64,000 bases of DNA. It comes from Amaranthus tricolor (Eukaryota; Streptophyta; Magnoliopsida; Caryophyllales; Amaranthaceae). The notes beneath the pieces were generated by a model, which was not told the origin of the DNA, searched no databases, and saw only the letters and a list, made by a program, of their open reading frames with translations. The stretch covers positions 35,928,988 to 35,992,987 of the forward strand of contig NC_080047.1 of NCBI RefSeq assembly GCF_026212465.1. Direction: 5' to 3'. This document shows, piece after piece, positions 23,603-36,217 of the stretch; position 1 is the stretch's first letter, and the number at the start of each line of letters is the position of its first letter. The translations under genes and the position numbers were made by a program.

Positions 23603-24744
23603 CAAAGGTTATCACAAATTCTTATTAATATCTTAAATGTATACTTACATTATTCTTAATGCTTATTTATAATATTTTAAAAAATATATAATGGATCAGT
23701 TCAATTAGAGATGGTCTCTCACTAGAATTTGTGTATAATTATTATTATATAGATAGACTCCTTATTTTGAGATCGTCTCATTCAAACGGCGTCTCACAAG
23801 AATAGCTCAACGGTTATTTATAATGTTGGTGACCAAAATTCGATGACATGGTTACAGTTGCATTTTCCGCTTTATATAAACATCAAACATAACGACTATA
23901 ATTTTTGAATGACTTAAATTTTATAACTATAATTTATAAATTATTCTTAGATTTTAGAATTAGAATTTGGCCATGAATTCTTATCAAACTATATGAAATA
24001 TTTTAATAGATTCATTTCATTGTGTATTTTTCAATTTTTTGATTTTGTAAAAACTCATAAATAAATTATCGAAAAAGAAAAGAATACTGTAATGTTCTGT
24101 ATACATTATACATGCAAGTTTTGGTGATTAATTTGTCATGCAATTGATTGGGATTGATAAATTAGGTAAAATTATAAATAATTTAAAAAAAAAATTTAGA
24201 TGATAATAAAAAACAACTAATAAAGACATTCTCATAAAATTTTTAATAAAATAGTAAAAATAAACTAAAAAGAAAAATATAATAAAGTCAGTCATAAAAA
24301 AGGGTGGAGTACTATCAACTATGCCGTTGCTCATAGTGATAGGTCAACATAGTCACATAGATGTGGATTTTTTGCGGCCTTGTAATTGTGAGCACAATAA
24401 TTGGGAAATTTTATGGTTGTAAATTTGTAAATCAAGCAAGAATTAAGATTGTTTTGCGGCGTATTGGCAAAATTATGAGAATTGATTAAAATCAAAAGAA
24501 TAATGTGTGGCATTTGAGGAAAGAGAATCTCTTTTAAAGATGTGTCAACCAACGTGTGTGTATTTTATTGAACTGGCAACAGATGCTCACCTGCCCATTC
24601 ATTTTGTTACATGCCTTTGCTACTTTATAGTGTTCTTGCTTCATTGTGGCTTCCCAATCATTTCCAATTCATAGCTAATAGCTTGCACTTAAATCTTTCC
24701 TATGGGATGAGTTTAAATTGTAGAATATCTTACATTAAAAAAAA
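23603..24744. other. AT-rich intergenic DNA
   Basis: Includes one copy of the short GTCTC MITE family at about 23695-23805. Otherwise nothing recognised. Confidence 0.55.
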
Positions 24745-25190
24745 TTAGAAAAAATTATCTAAAATAATTCTATTTTTTCGTGATTTTCTTATAATAAATT
24801 CATTTATTGATTAATCATGAATAATTTCAATTTTAGGGGGTATTTGCCTAAAGTAGACTTAGATAACCTATTGACCTGCTATAGTAGGTAATTCACCAAA
24901 AAATTAAATTGAAAATTAATGTAAAATTAGAGAAAAGTTTTGAAAATTTACCTAAAAAACTTTAAATGACAAAAAAATCAGAATTTTTTTTAACATTTTT
25001 AAAAAAAATTTCAACATTGTATTTTAATTAATTTTTTTAAATAAAACTTGTTATAGCAGGTCAACGGGTTACCTAAGTTTACTCTAGGCAAATACTCCAT
25101 AAAGTTGGGATTATTCATGGTTAATTAATACGTGGGATTATTCTAGGAAAATAATGAAAAAGTTGGATTATTCTAGGTAATTTTTTCTAA
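24745..25190. mobile_element. Foldback MITE, about 140-bp inverted arms
   Basis: Starts TTAGAAAAAATTATCTAAAA and ends with the inverted partner of TTAGAAAAAATTACCTAGAA. The match extends through CATGAATAAT, TATTTGCCTA and a GACCTGCTATA block, about 140 bp. The outer arm text (gattttcct..ataat, taaycatgaataat) parallels the element at 19628-20083, so both belong to one superfamily. Confidence 0.8.
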
Positions 25191-26509
25191 ATTTTATTAT
25201 ATTTTTAATTTTTAGGATATATTTGGTACAAGTACAACTATACTACAAAAACACGGAGGTTACAAATTTTTTTATGAAACGGTCTCACCGTAAGACGTAT
25301 TTCATACTTGGGTTAAATAACCTAATAATAGAAACTTTTAGGTTATAGACTTCTTGTTTAAGGTTATCTCACCGTCAGAAGATCTCTCACAAGAATTCCT
25401 CGAAAGAGAATTAGCTACGGCATATGGCGTCGCCCTTCAGATGCAAAATTGCTTGAGCGATGACCTTTTATCGTGTCTCTAAATAATTGGATGCTGATAA
25501 AAATCCGACGCCAACACGTCTCCAACAGGGGTGACAGCCCTGACGACTTGCCTTTTCCGTCGCCACCTTCCAGAAGATATAAAAAATAATAAATAGAATT
25601 AGCGATTCCATGGGCCATTTGGTTTGGGTTGAAAGCACGGGTTGGAAGCATGAGCGATGAGCTTCTCGATAGGCTCCATGCTATCGGAGAGAGAACAAGA
25701 GGAGGTTCAGTCAAAAAGATTGACTGCGCAATCCATTCAGAATCTCTTTTTTACCAATTTCAAAAGTATTATTATTATTATTATTATTATTTATTTCTAT
25801 AATAAATATAAATATTAATTATTATGAATATGGTTATTAATTTATTGTTAAACACTAATTATATTTTATAATTTTTTATATTTATTTATTTTGATTATTT
25901 TTATTAATAAAATTTGTTATATTTAAATTAATTGATATGGTTAATACAAATTTAAATAGATTTTTTCTTCTATTTTTGCATTATTATTATTATCAATAAA
26001 TTATTTTTTTTAAAAAAATTCAAAATGAGGAAAAGTTTTGAAAATTCCAATAGAAGGATTAGTATTAAGAAATCCAAAATGAGAGATAAGAAATCATAAA
26101 TAAAATTGCGAATGGAGAGAAAGACTCTTTTTATATGCATCATTTGAACCCGGCAATGGATTAGCTACAGATTGGCGATCGCACAAAAAATTACGGCGGT
26201 CTGGCGACAACAATAAATATGTCACCGGTCTGGCTACGACCCTAGTTTGTCGCTATTTTTTAAAATATTTAAAAATAAAAAAAATTAAATAATAAAATTT
26301 TTATGAAGAAGACAATGTCGATGGCCTAGTTATGGGCCCGGGTCGTAGCTCCTGTTGGCCGTCGTTAGTTTTTTTAAAAAAATAAATAAATTTTAAAAAA
26401 ATGGACGATGACTTGCGAACGGTCGCCAAGTCGTACCCAAGTCATGTAAATTTATATAGTTCAATAAAAGTGGGAGTTAAGATAACTGTATGAATATAAT
26501 ACTACAAAA
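25191..26509. other. Intergenic DNA with CACTA-like subterminal fragments
   Basis: 25265-25400 is a GTCTC-family MITE. 25400-25570 and 26150-26460 are unusually GC-rich and full of GCGAC, GTCGC and CGTCG words, like the subterminal regions of CACTA elements. TACTACAAAAACACGG at 25241 could be an old CACTA end. The minus-strand frame at 25415-25714 shows no family motif. (ATT)n is at about 25770-25792. Confidence 0.4.
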
Positions 26510-26589
26510 ACCGCGTGTGCTGCCATCAACACTAAACCAGTCGTAAATCTGCAACCAAAAGTACGATTAGGAGCGACTAGTCGCCATTG

Positions 26590-27245
26590 CGACCATTCTG
26601 TTACGACTTATAATAAACTAATATGACTAATGATATACTAACATGACTAATACTACAATAATATGACTACTACTCTACAAATACGACACTATGCTAATAC
26701 GACTAATATTACACTAAGACGACTAGTAACGCACTAATATGACTAATATTACGCTAATACGACTAATATATACTAGTACGACCAATGCTATACTAATACG
26801 ATTAATAATATACTAATATGATCAATACCAAACAAATATGACTAATATTACTCTAAAGATTAATACTATGCTATTATGACTAATACTATACTAATATGAC
26901 TAATAATATACTAATACTAACAACTAATACTAAACTAATACAACTAATACTATATTACTACTATGCTAATACGATAAATAAAGCACTTGTACGACTAATC
27001 CTATGCTAATACGACTCACACAATGTTGATGCAAGTAATAAAATATTCATACGATTAACACTACATTAATATGACTAGTACTATACTAATAATGCACTAA
27101 TACGAAGAATAATGCACTATTACGACTAATACTTGTTAATAAGACTAATAATATACTAATATGATCAATAATTCACCAATATGCTTAATATTTTACTAAT
27201 AATATGCTAATATGACTAATACAAAACTAATACAACTAATAAATA
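26590..27245. repeat. Degenerate minisatellite, about 20-bp unit
   Basis: Variants of CTAATACGACTAATACTA repeat for about 650 bp, roughly 30 units. Recurrent changes are ACG/ATG and inserted ACTA or ATA steps. The DNA contains almost no G except in the ACGA/ATGA step. Confidence 0.85.
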
Positions 27246-27544
27246 AAAAAAAGTAAAAACTAATAAATAATAAATAATAAATAATAAAATGACACAAAAT
27301 AAATTATTTCTACATTAAATTATAAGGTGTAAAGAAGTAAAGTAAAGACACTAGTCTATATATGTATATGTATATACATATGATAAGAAGAATCCATAAA
27401 GGGCATGTGGTTGGAATGTTGCTATGACCTTTATTGTATGAGGTATAAGGTTGGAAACGTAACTTTGCAATTGTTTGTAACCTAGGAAAGTTTTATAAAG
27501 AAAACATGGTGCCGAAAATGAGTTTAAAAACTGATTTGTGAGAT

Positions 27545-27790
27545 CTACCGGTAAAACATTAGATTGTGGGGGAAAAAAGTGATGGCAAGTGTTTGAAAAT
27601 ATATACTAGCAGCTGCTACTTCTATAACATCAGAATTTGTTCCTACCTCAGTGTTTTGATGATAGTTCCACTCATAGTAATTTTCAATAAAACCCTTTCT
27701 CATTAGATGTTTTTTCATTTGCTTCCTTATAACAATAGTTTCTGCACTTTTTATAAGGACATCTAATATCAAATGTCAAGCTATTTCTAC
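27545..27790 (-). pseudogene. CACTA transposase-associated domain remnant
   Basis: The minus strand encodes DIRCPYKKCRN at its upstream end, then in the next frame MKKHLMRKGFIENYYEWNYH. This is the cysteine-containing start and Y-x-W-x-Y/H core of the N-terminal domain found in plant CACTA transposases. A one-base frameshift separates the halves. Nothing downstream corresponds to the catalytic region, so the copy is deleted. Confidence 0.65.
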
Positions 27791-29039
27791 GAGCAAAATC
27801 CAAAACTCATCTAACCCTCTTACAAATCTTAAACTAAACTTTTTATTTTTTCATCTGTTGTGCATCTAACTTTTTTCTTGACTAACATTCATTTTTAACA
27901 CCTATAAAATATAATAATATAATTATTCAATTGATTATTAAAGTAAAAAAATGACAATAAAAAAAATATATAATAATTTATGAAAATGAAAAAATATTTA
28001 TGTACTAAATTTTAAAAGAATGAAATTACTAACCTCTGTCAACCCCACTTTGCTTTCGTTTCCAAGATATAACAATGAAAGGATACTGCTCGTTTATTTA
28101 AACAAAATATGACGACGACGACGCGACGACTACATAGCCATCGCCATATTCAAATTCAAATATCAAAAAAGTAAGAAATAAATAGCGACGAGGTGGTTAC
28201 ACACAAAGCTGTCGTCGGTAATTGAAAAGAAGTTGAAAAAAAATTGGCGACGCACTGCTATGACCTCAAGCCGTTGCCATTTTCTGTTTTCAAAAAAATA
28301 GTCGTTGAATGGGTTGGCAACGAGCTGGTTATGACACCCAGCCGTCGCCCAGCCGTAGCTATTTTTTGTAACACACAGGTGACGAGTTTTCGCAGTCGCC
28401 TCATCTGTCGCCACATTTTACAAAAAAGATGGCAATGGGACTGTCGTCACTAGTCCATCAACATGGGCAATGGGTATATTATCGTTGTCTTATAGTCATC
28501 GCTACTTTAACACTTATTTATAGTGATATTAGTAGTGATGGCCACGGTCCGGGTTGGGCTGATTCCGTTTCGGTTCCACTCGGTTCTGGTTCCATCTGGA
28601 ACCTGATTTGAACGTTTTCGGTTTCGGTTGCGGTTCAGGACGATTTCAAATGGTTCCTTGGCAGTTTATGAGGCGATTCCGACAATTCCAACTCCCAGGT
28701 CGGGTGGGTCGACCATCGGTTCCATTCTTATTTTTCCTTTAAATATAATATAAAAATACTATAATAATGCGAACGTAACTTTGTTGATTACTTGATTATT
28801 AGTGAAATTCTTTGCTTGTCATTGTTATTAAAATATTTACTAAAAAGAAGGAAAAAAATAAATTAATATGAAACGATGAAAATGATTAATAAACAACGAG
28901 GGAGAAAATGGACTTGAGCCTAGTATCGCGAAGGAATACTAAGATGCCTACGGATCCCGAAGGAATCAAAGTCCACGTAGTTCTTTGTCATACCTTTTAT
29001 TCGTAGTTGTTGAATGTTGATTGATCGTTGTTCGATATT

Positions 29040-30930
29040 CATGATCTTATTCGTCTTCGTCATCATCATCTTGTTGGTTAGATGCTTCTGTTGATTCTCC
29101 TCCCGACGATGATGCAGATGTATCCATCATCATCCATGGATCATCATCGTTCTTGAGTCCTTGTGTTCGGATCTCTGCTTGATCCAAATCTTTCTTGTAA
29201 ACAAATATATGAATAATATGTGGAGCAAGACGAGATCATTTTTCATCTAGAACTCTTCTACCTGCACTAAAAGCAGACTCTGGCGCAATAATAGAAGTAG
29301 GAATTGCAAAGATATCCTTTGCAATTCTCGATAACATGGGGAATTTTATTGATTTTTCTTCCCACCATTCTAAAATATTATAACTATCTTGTTCAATTTC
29401 AAAGTGATGTTTAAGATAATAATCTAATTCTAAATATGAAGCGGAGGATGAGGAAGAAGATGTTATTACAAAACTATCATCTTCGTTTATTATGTTTGCT
29501 ATTATGGGAATATAATAAGTAGGACGTGCAGAGACGTTAGCACACTTAGGCGTATCGCAACTTGACTTATATACATTAGAATAGTGATCATAAAGATCTG
29601 CTAAAAGCTTTTTACAATTTTCAACATAATTATGTACATCACTTGGCGGGCGATCTAATGATTGGTAGTAAAATCCAATTAATTTAGTAAGGTTTTTCGT
29701 CTTAAAACATAGGTCTAAAATTGTCGCAATGCCATAAATAAAATGAAAATTAGTAAAATACATCTTCCACTTCTCCATCATATCTGCAAGAATCGGCTTT
29801 AAAAATACATTAGTATCATCATGCGAATGTTTAAGAAGATGATAAAAAATACATTGACTTATTACTAAGTGGACGTTTGGTTCTTAAACATATGAAAAAA
29901 ATCTTAGTTGCGTGGACATACAATTCTAATATTGTCTGTATGCCTATAGCCAGTTCCCATGTTTCATCACTTATACAGCTATCCGTACACTCAATATACA
30001 ATTGTGTCATAACCGGACGATAAGCAAAAGCCTTTTTTAATAAATCATGGGTTGAGCCCCAACGTGTAGGAGTATTTAATGACCAATATACTTTTTTTAG
30101 TTAATAATGGTCACATAATTACTTATGTCTTTTCTTTACCTGTCCTAATCTAAGCCACTTCACTATGTCTCTAATGGGATCTACTAAATCACTTAGCTTT
30201 CTAATACCTGCTTTGAAAGATAAGTTAACAATATGAGCACAACAATGTACGTGTAATAATCTACCATCAATACGTGTAATAATCTACCATCAAGGATAAA
30301 ACTAAAAGCAGGTTCGTTATACAAAAGTTCGATGTATTTAATGTTGACGGTTGCATTATCGGTAGAATAACAAAATATCTTATCTAACAAGTTCCATTCT
30401 TTACATATCTCTATTACCCTTTTTTTTATGTTATCACCAATATTTCTTTTGGGCGTTAACTCAAAAGCAATTATTCTTTTTTGAATAAACCAATTATGAT
30501 CTATCCAATGTGCTGTTACACACATATAAGGTTCTAAATGTGGGGGAACATACCAAATATCAGTTGTTATGCTAACCCTACCATTAAAAGATTTAAACAT
30601 TTCTACTAATTCATAGCGCTTTGATTCATATAATTTTATTGTGCGTCATTTAAGAGTGTTCCTAGGGATTACTCTATATTGTGGTTGCAAAGTTTTTCTA
30701 GTGTAATATTCGCATGCCTTACTTTCACCATGGTTAAATGGAAACTCATCACAAATTACATATTTAAAAAATTCATCAATCATTTTATTTAAAAGGCATA
30801 CCTTCGCAGGGGATGTCCATTGTCCACTGTAGGCTTCCACTTGTGGTCCCGCTGCCGCTTGTTGCATGAGTTTCTTTTGTGATTCCATACTTCTTTGCCA
30901 AAAGTTTGTTTTAAGATCTCGTACCACCAC
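29040..30930 (-). pseudogene. hAT transposase pseudogene (RNase H-like fold and dimerisation domain)
   Basis: Three minus-strand blocks are in order. 30646-30930 includes FPFNHGESKACEYYTR, the region after the BED finger. 30193-30600 includes VSITTDIW and YMCVTAHWID, the first catalytic part of the RNase H-like core. 29236-29781 ends with YLELDYYL, ILEWWEEKSIKFPMLS and PESAFSAGRRVLDEK, the hAT C-terminal dimerisation region. Disablements: a 23-bp tandem duplication at 30248-30293 shifts the frame inside the core, further shifts lie between 29790 and 30190, and an in-frame TGA follows DEK, after which the expected tail (SRLAPHIIHIFV) continues in frame. A CGA-to-TGA change would explain the stop. 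Any BED finger would be in the Glu-rich stretch near 31280-31600, but I cannot show it. Confidence 0.85.
30248..30293. repeat. 23-bp tandem duplication in the hAT transposase
   Basis: TACGTGTAATAATCTACCAT begins at 30248 and again at 30271. The two 23-bp units are identical. As 23 is not divisible by three, this shifts the frame. Confidence 0.95.
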
Positions 30931-32112
30931 CTAACATGTATTCACAAAACACAATAAATGAATTTCTTATACATTCTTGATTTACAAAATATAAAATCAT
31001 GTATAAGAACTTAAAAAGTATTTACCTCTGCTGAATTGTATGAAACTAGGGGTTTTACCCCTTGACTTTCACAAATTTGAAAGGTGCATAAAAAAACATC
31101 CGGATTGTTGGTTGGTTGTTTTGTAAAATACGACTACACATGTGAAACAACTCTACCACTAGGAGGTGGCATTGCCGGAAAAAGTTGTCTTACTGGTTCA
31201 TCTTCATCTAAATTTAAACATAAAGACATACTCAAATACCACAATATATAAATAAATAATAATTTAAAATTTAATCAATTTGAAGAATAAAATTATAAAC
31301 GAACCGATACTTTGGAAATTGACTCGTTTACCACGAGCTTGTTTTTGTTGTTGTTGTTATACTTCTAGTAATCTCGTTGATGATTGTCGAGATCTAAGTA
31401 TTTCAATAGGGGTCGTTGGTTCCTCTTCTTCTTCTTCTTCTTCTTCTTCTTCAATTTGTATTTCTCTTTCCACTTCTTCTGCATAATCGTGTAATTCTTG
31501 GTCGTACCCTTCTGGATAATTTGGTTCATAATTACTAACCGAAGGTGTTGTTAATACCGACGGAGTTGAAGTGACTTTCTTTTGGAGCTAGAACCTCCAA
31601 TGATTTTGCCACGTTAGTAACTTTTTTAAATGTTTTTTTCAAAAAAGAAGATATGATAATATTGAAATAATAATATAGTTAAGAAATAAGTAAATAATTA
31701 AAAGACTTAATTATGTAATTAAGAAATAATTAAAAGACTAATTATATAATTAAGAGAATAATTGCGTAATTAAGTAGAGAGAGTAAGTAGAAAGAGTAGG
31801 AGAAGAGATGAATTGTGAATCAAAATGATTGAAAGTGTGGAGTATTTATAGAAAAATCTCCAACGACTAGTTTTTTTGACCGGTTCCAAAGAACCGCTGG
31901 GCCGGGTCAACCGCACGGTTTCAGTTCTAAGGAACCGTTGGGCCGGGTGAACCGTTCCGGGGCGGTTCCTTGGAACCGTTGGTCTGGGTGAACTGGCCCG
32001 CAGTTCTTTGGTCCGGTTCTGGTGGTTTTTTCCGACAGTTTTACAGTTTCGGGATGGTTATTAAGCGGTTCGGTTTCGGTTAACCCGCTCCGGGACCATC
32101 ACTAGATATTAG

Positions 32113-33001
32113 ATACACAATATAAAGTTCTACTCATATCATGCTTTAGAGATTCGGTTGTAAATGGTTTAGAGATTTAAAAAAACATGTTTATAAATAC
32201 TTCATCACAAGCAAATTTCTAAAATGATTGCAATTGATTGTTTGACCTTATATGACACTTCTGACACCACCAATAAATTCTCATTCGAAAAACTTGCTTT
32301 CCTACAGAATTCAAGAAGTTGACCGCTACCATGTCATCTTCCACGCACGGACACTATATTGTACTTCTAATTTCTAATTACACATTTGGTTGGTTATCGT
32401 TATTAAAGGATAAAAATAATATTGAAAAATTAGCATAATTTTTGCAGAAATATCTTTTGATAAGTTTAATGGAAATATTTGTTCTCTTCTTAACAATCTC
32501 ATTCTTTTTGTAAAATTCATTTCAATGCATTATAATTTAAAAATGTGGTATTAGATAATAATGAAAAATAATGAACAATTTTATGTATGATCAAAGATTT
32601 AGCAACATAAATTGAAAAAATATGATACATACCATACACCACAAATTATTCTTATTACCACCGTTTTAGACTCCGAACAAGAGAATATATTTAACGCAGT
32701 CAGCCTAAGAGTCTCCAAGCGCCTTTCAGAAGAATGGTTTGTTGGTCCCTTTGGACATTCGTATAGTATAGTCAATAGTGTTCAAGACATATTTTTTGTT
32801 GAAGACACCGGTTTAATTTCCTAAGGAAATAATCTAGATAGAAACCAAGTAAGGTTTGCTACATCTACTTAAAGTAGTGTAAACTAACTCAACAATAATA
32901 AATTTATTTTATTTATCTATTAATAGTAAGTATTTGATTCATCGAGTCAACTAAATTTTTCAAACCAAATTAACCTAACACACCTCTAAAAAATAAAAGT
33001 A
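32113..33001. other. AT-rich intergenic DNA
   Basis: A 70-codon plus-strand frame at 32612-32824 is unrecognised and has no supporting signal. ACACACCTCTA near 32978 resembles a hAT terminus without a partner. Confidence 0.5.
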
Positions 33002-33261
33002 TGCTTCATCCGTTTTATAATACTTGTTACACTTTTCTTTTTATCAGTTTTATAATACTTGCTACATTACTATATATATCATAAAATAAATTACAAATTA
33101 ATACATTTACTCCTACTTTATTAATATGCTATATCTCATTTATTCTTACACTTTTGTTATTAGTTAGGAACAATAATGATATTTTTCTATCAATCAATCA
33201 TTCATTTATTTTCTTAATACTTGTGTCAAGCCAATTTAATGCAAATATTATGAAACGAATG
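33002..33261. mobile_element. Stowaway-like MITE
   Basis: Opens TGCTTCATCCGTTTTATAAT, closes ATTATGAAACGAATG, with TA at 33000-33001 and 33262-33263. Internal sequence is AT-rich and non-coding. Confidence 0.6.
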
Positions 33262-33975
33262 TACTGTGATTTTTTCTTAAGCATTTAAGGAATCTTCTAC
33301 TAATTACTCCTACTACCTAGTAACTTTTATACTAAAATTAATCTCATTTTTTAAACGTTTTTTTCATTTAGAATATTCTATTTAGAAATAGAGAAATCTA
33401 AATAAATTTTTTTCAAAGACATCTAATATATACTTCCTCTGTTCTGTATTTCTTGGTACAAAGTGCATGGATACACATATTAAGAAAAGTAATTGACCTA
33501 TAATGTAGCTTATTGTTTACTTTATAGAGTATAGTATTTTATTATTGTTAATTGAAAAAGAAAAAGGAAAAATAGGTTGTTAGGTTAAAAACATAATTTT
33601 AGATTACAAAACCTGATTTCAGATTCATTTCCCCCCAAAAAAGATTTTCCCACCCAAATATTAGATATTCCCTCCAATATTACAAATTTTCACCAAAAGT
33701 ACAAATTTTTACACAAAAGTCAATATTAAATGTTCAACACAGTTGAAACTGTCTATAAATAGATCAAACTGTGTATAAAATTTCAACACTTCTTCAATTC
33801 ATTGCCTTCTTTTGCTGTCCTCCCCTTTTAAATTGTCCATAAGAATTTGGATCCAATCCTATTTCTTTCATCAATTCTACAAAACCAACAACAAGCCAAA
33901 ACTTTAGTTATGTTTTTTGGGGGGTTAGGAAGGCAGTGGGAAAAGATATAAAGCACAAGCAATCAAAAAAAGCAA

Positions 33976-35549
33976 ATGGTTGAGGTTCAAGTTCAAGAAG
34001 AGGAATTCATTAATCCTGATATTGAGGTATTTATTTCTTACTTTGAAAACCTTAATATAGATTCTGAATTTGACATTTATGAGGAGTACACAAGTGAAAA
34101 TTATGGAAATATAGATGTCAGTTTGACTTTAGAGGATCCTATTAGCCATTGTCAAATATTAACACAGGAGGAAACGGAAACTAAATCGAACCAACAGCAA
34201 ACATCAAGATAGCAACCAGTAGGTCATAAGAGGGAATTGCCAATTCAGACCAGAAAGTTAATTGTACAATAGTTAACTTGTTTGTCTAAAGAGCTAGATA
34301 GACGTTTGCCATGGGGTACAATAAAAACAATTGCATTGCAACATAACACATCTAGGTGGACAGTAGTAAGGCTGTGGGAATCAACCAAAACATCAATGCA
34401 AAATGGCATTGTAATTGATGTTAATAGTAGAAAAAGGGGAAGAGTTGGTAGGAAAGCAAGAGTCTTTGACATGACTCTGCTTAATGCTGTTCCAATTGAA
34501 AAGAGGACCACAATTAGAGCAATGGCAAGTGCATTAGGCATTGATCATTTACAAGTTTATAAGATGATGAAATTCGGTAATATTAGAGCACATACAAATT
34601 CAATTAAACCAAAACTTTCTCATGACCACAAAATAAGAAGAATCAAATTTATTCTATCCCAAATAATACCACCTACTATAGATAACATACCAAAATTCAG
34701 TTTTATGTATAATGTCATACACAAAGATGAAAAATGGTTGTACATGAGTAGGAAAACACAGAGGTGCTATTTATTCCCTTGGGAAGAGGAGGAACCATAT
34801 AGGTGTGTGCAAAACAAAAATTTCATAGGCAAAGTAATGTTTATAACAGCTGTTGTAAGACCTCAAATTAGTTCTACTGGTGAAGTGTTGTGGGATGGAA
34901 AAATAGGAAATTTTCCGTTTACAGAGACTTATTATTCAATGAGGAGGTCGGAAAACAGACTAGCAGGTACAACACAGTTAAGAGTAATAACAAAAGTTAA
35001 ACGCGATGTTCTTCGAGACAAACTAATCGATGAAGTCCTACCAACAATAAGATCAAAATGGCTAGCAAATGGGGTGAAAGATATTTGGATTCAACAAGAT
35101 AACGCTAAGCCACATATTTTAACAAATGATCAAGCATTCAATGAAGAAGCCTAGAAAGATGGATTTAACATTAGACTAGTTTGTCAACCGCATCTAGTCC
35201 AGATATGAACATCTTAGACTTGGGTTTGTTTAGTGCTCTACAATCAATTCAATTCAAGTCATTTCCCAAAGACCTCAATGATTTGATCAAGGCGGTCAAT
35301 GATGCGTACGACACTTTTGAACCAAAGCTTTTGAACTACACGTGGATACAATATCAACTATGCATGATAGAGGTGTTGAAAGCTAAAGGCGGTAATAACT
35401 ACAAGAATCCACACATTGGGAAACAAAGACTGGACAGGTTGGGTATGTTGCCTAGAAAATTAGAAATTCCGAAAGAACTTATAGATGCAACACGTCAATT
35501 TTTATCTCATGGTATAATTAATCTCAATGATCTTCCGCAAGATGATTGA
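33976..35549 (+). pseudogene. Mariner-like transposase pseudogene (DD39D)
   Basis: The enzyme would cut and paste the element via an RNase H-fold DDD domain. The N-terminal part (34282-34560) has the helix-turn-helix region (WGTIKTIALQHNTSRWTVVR). First aspartate: HKDEKWLYM near 34728. Second: IQQDNAKPH near 35100. Third: SPDMNILDLG near 35200. Allowing for one missing base near 35190, the second and third aspartates are separated by exactly 39 residues. Damage is light: in-frame TAG codons at 34210-34212, 34270-34272 and 35152-35154, plus the one-base deletion. The reading frame is otherwise continuous over about 520 codons. Each TAG falls where Gln fits the context, consistent with CAG-to-TAG changes. 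The copy is inactive as it stands. Confidence 0.92.
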
Positions 35550-36217
35550 AATTAATTATCAATATGTAATTGATTAAAACCCTTACATTTTTGGAACACA
35601 AGGGTTGTCTAACTTCAATTAAGTAGACATTTTGTAAATAATTACAGTGTTATGTAGACATGGATCAACATTTTGTAAAGGAAAGAATATTTATGACAAC
35701 ATTTTGTAACTATGCACTTATGCACACCTTTCCATTTAGTCACTGAGGTAGTTATTTCACACAAAAAAACTAAGCAAGTTAAACATCATTCATCATTCCA
35801 AGTTTCACTTGTGTACGTTTATTTAACTCTCAGATTTAACGATTAACATCATTTGAAATTGTGTAAATGTAGGTATTTCAGCCTCATCTTAGTGCTTGAA
35901 ACGACAATGAGACAAAACACATTAACCATTGTGAAATCAGTAACTTTATTAAGTTTCAGCCTCATAGCAAGAAATTGGTGTGACGATGAAACAACATCAG
36001 ATGGCAAGTTATAAATATGTTAATATCTCCTGCTCATATCAAGTAATCTAAGGTGGCAATGAAACACACTACAATGTACACATTTCATCAAGCAAATAAC
36101 AATCATCATTGAGAAAGCACATTAGTATGGGACACACTACATAGCATAGCCAACAGGACAACATTTTCGATAAGCATAAACATCATCAAAAATAATTAAA
36201 TATAAAAGTTAGAATGC

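Larger units (their letters stand above)
26510..28525 (-). mobile_element. CACTA (En/Spm) transposon relic, carrying a minisatellite
   Basis: The right end on the minus strand reads CACTATAAATAAGTG, finishing at 28525. The left end reads TACTACAAAAACCGCG at 26510, a CACTACAAAAA-type terminus with its first base changed. 28090-28470 is packed with GCGACGA, GTCGTC and CCGTCGCC words, as in CACTA subterminal repeats. Inside, at about 27545-27790 on the minus strand, is a transposase-associated domain remnant. No 3-bp target duplication can be confirmed, and the right edge coincides with the hAT insertion site at 28525-28532. Confidence 0.65.
28533..32104 (-). mobile_element. hAT transposon with intact ends and 8-bp target duplication
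   Basis: Left terminus TAGTGATGGCCACGGTCC and right terminus GGGACCATCACTA are imperfect inverted repeats. GATATTAG occurs directly outside both (28525-28532 and 32105-32112), an 8-bp duplication exact for hAT insertion. Both subterminal regions repeat GGAACCGTTGGGCCGGGT-like words (31860-32090). The 3572-bp element encodes one minus-strand transposase, now broken. A TATA-like CTATAAATACTCC near 31846 on the minus strand is a plausible promoter. It sits against the right end of the CACTA relic. Confidence 0.93.

Noticed and set aside
25415..25714. 99-codon minus-strand frame
   Set aside because: No recognisable motif, in a CACTA-like subterminal region with biased composition.
31280..31486. 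Plus-strand frame with poly-Ser
   Set aside because: Antisense of a Glu-rich stretch at the 5' part of the minus-strand hAT element, from a (TTC)n run.
32612..32824. 70-codon plus-strand frame
   Set aside because: Unrecognised, no promoter or splice context, within AT-rich DNA.
34245..34541. 98-codon minus-strand frame
   Set aside because: Shadow of the plus-strand mariner transposase.
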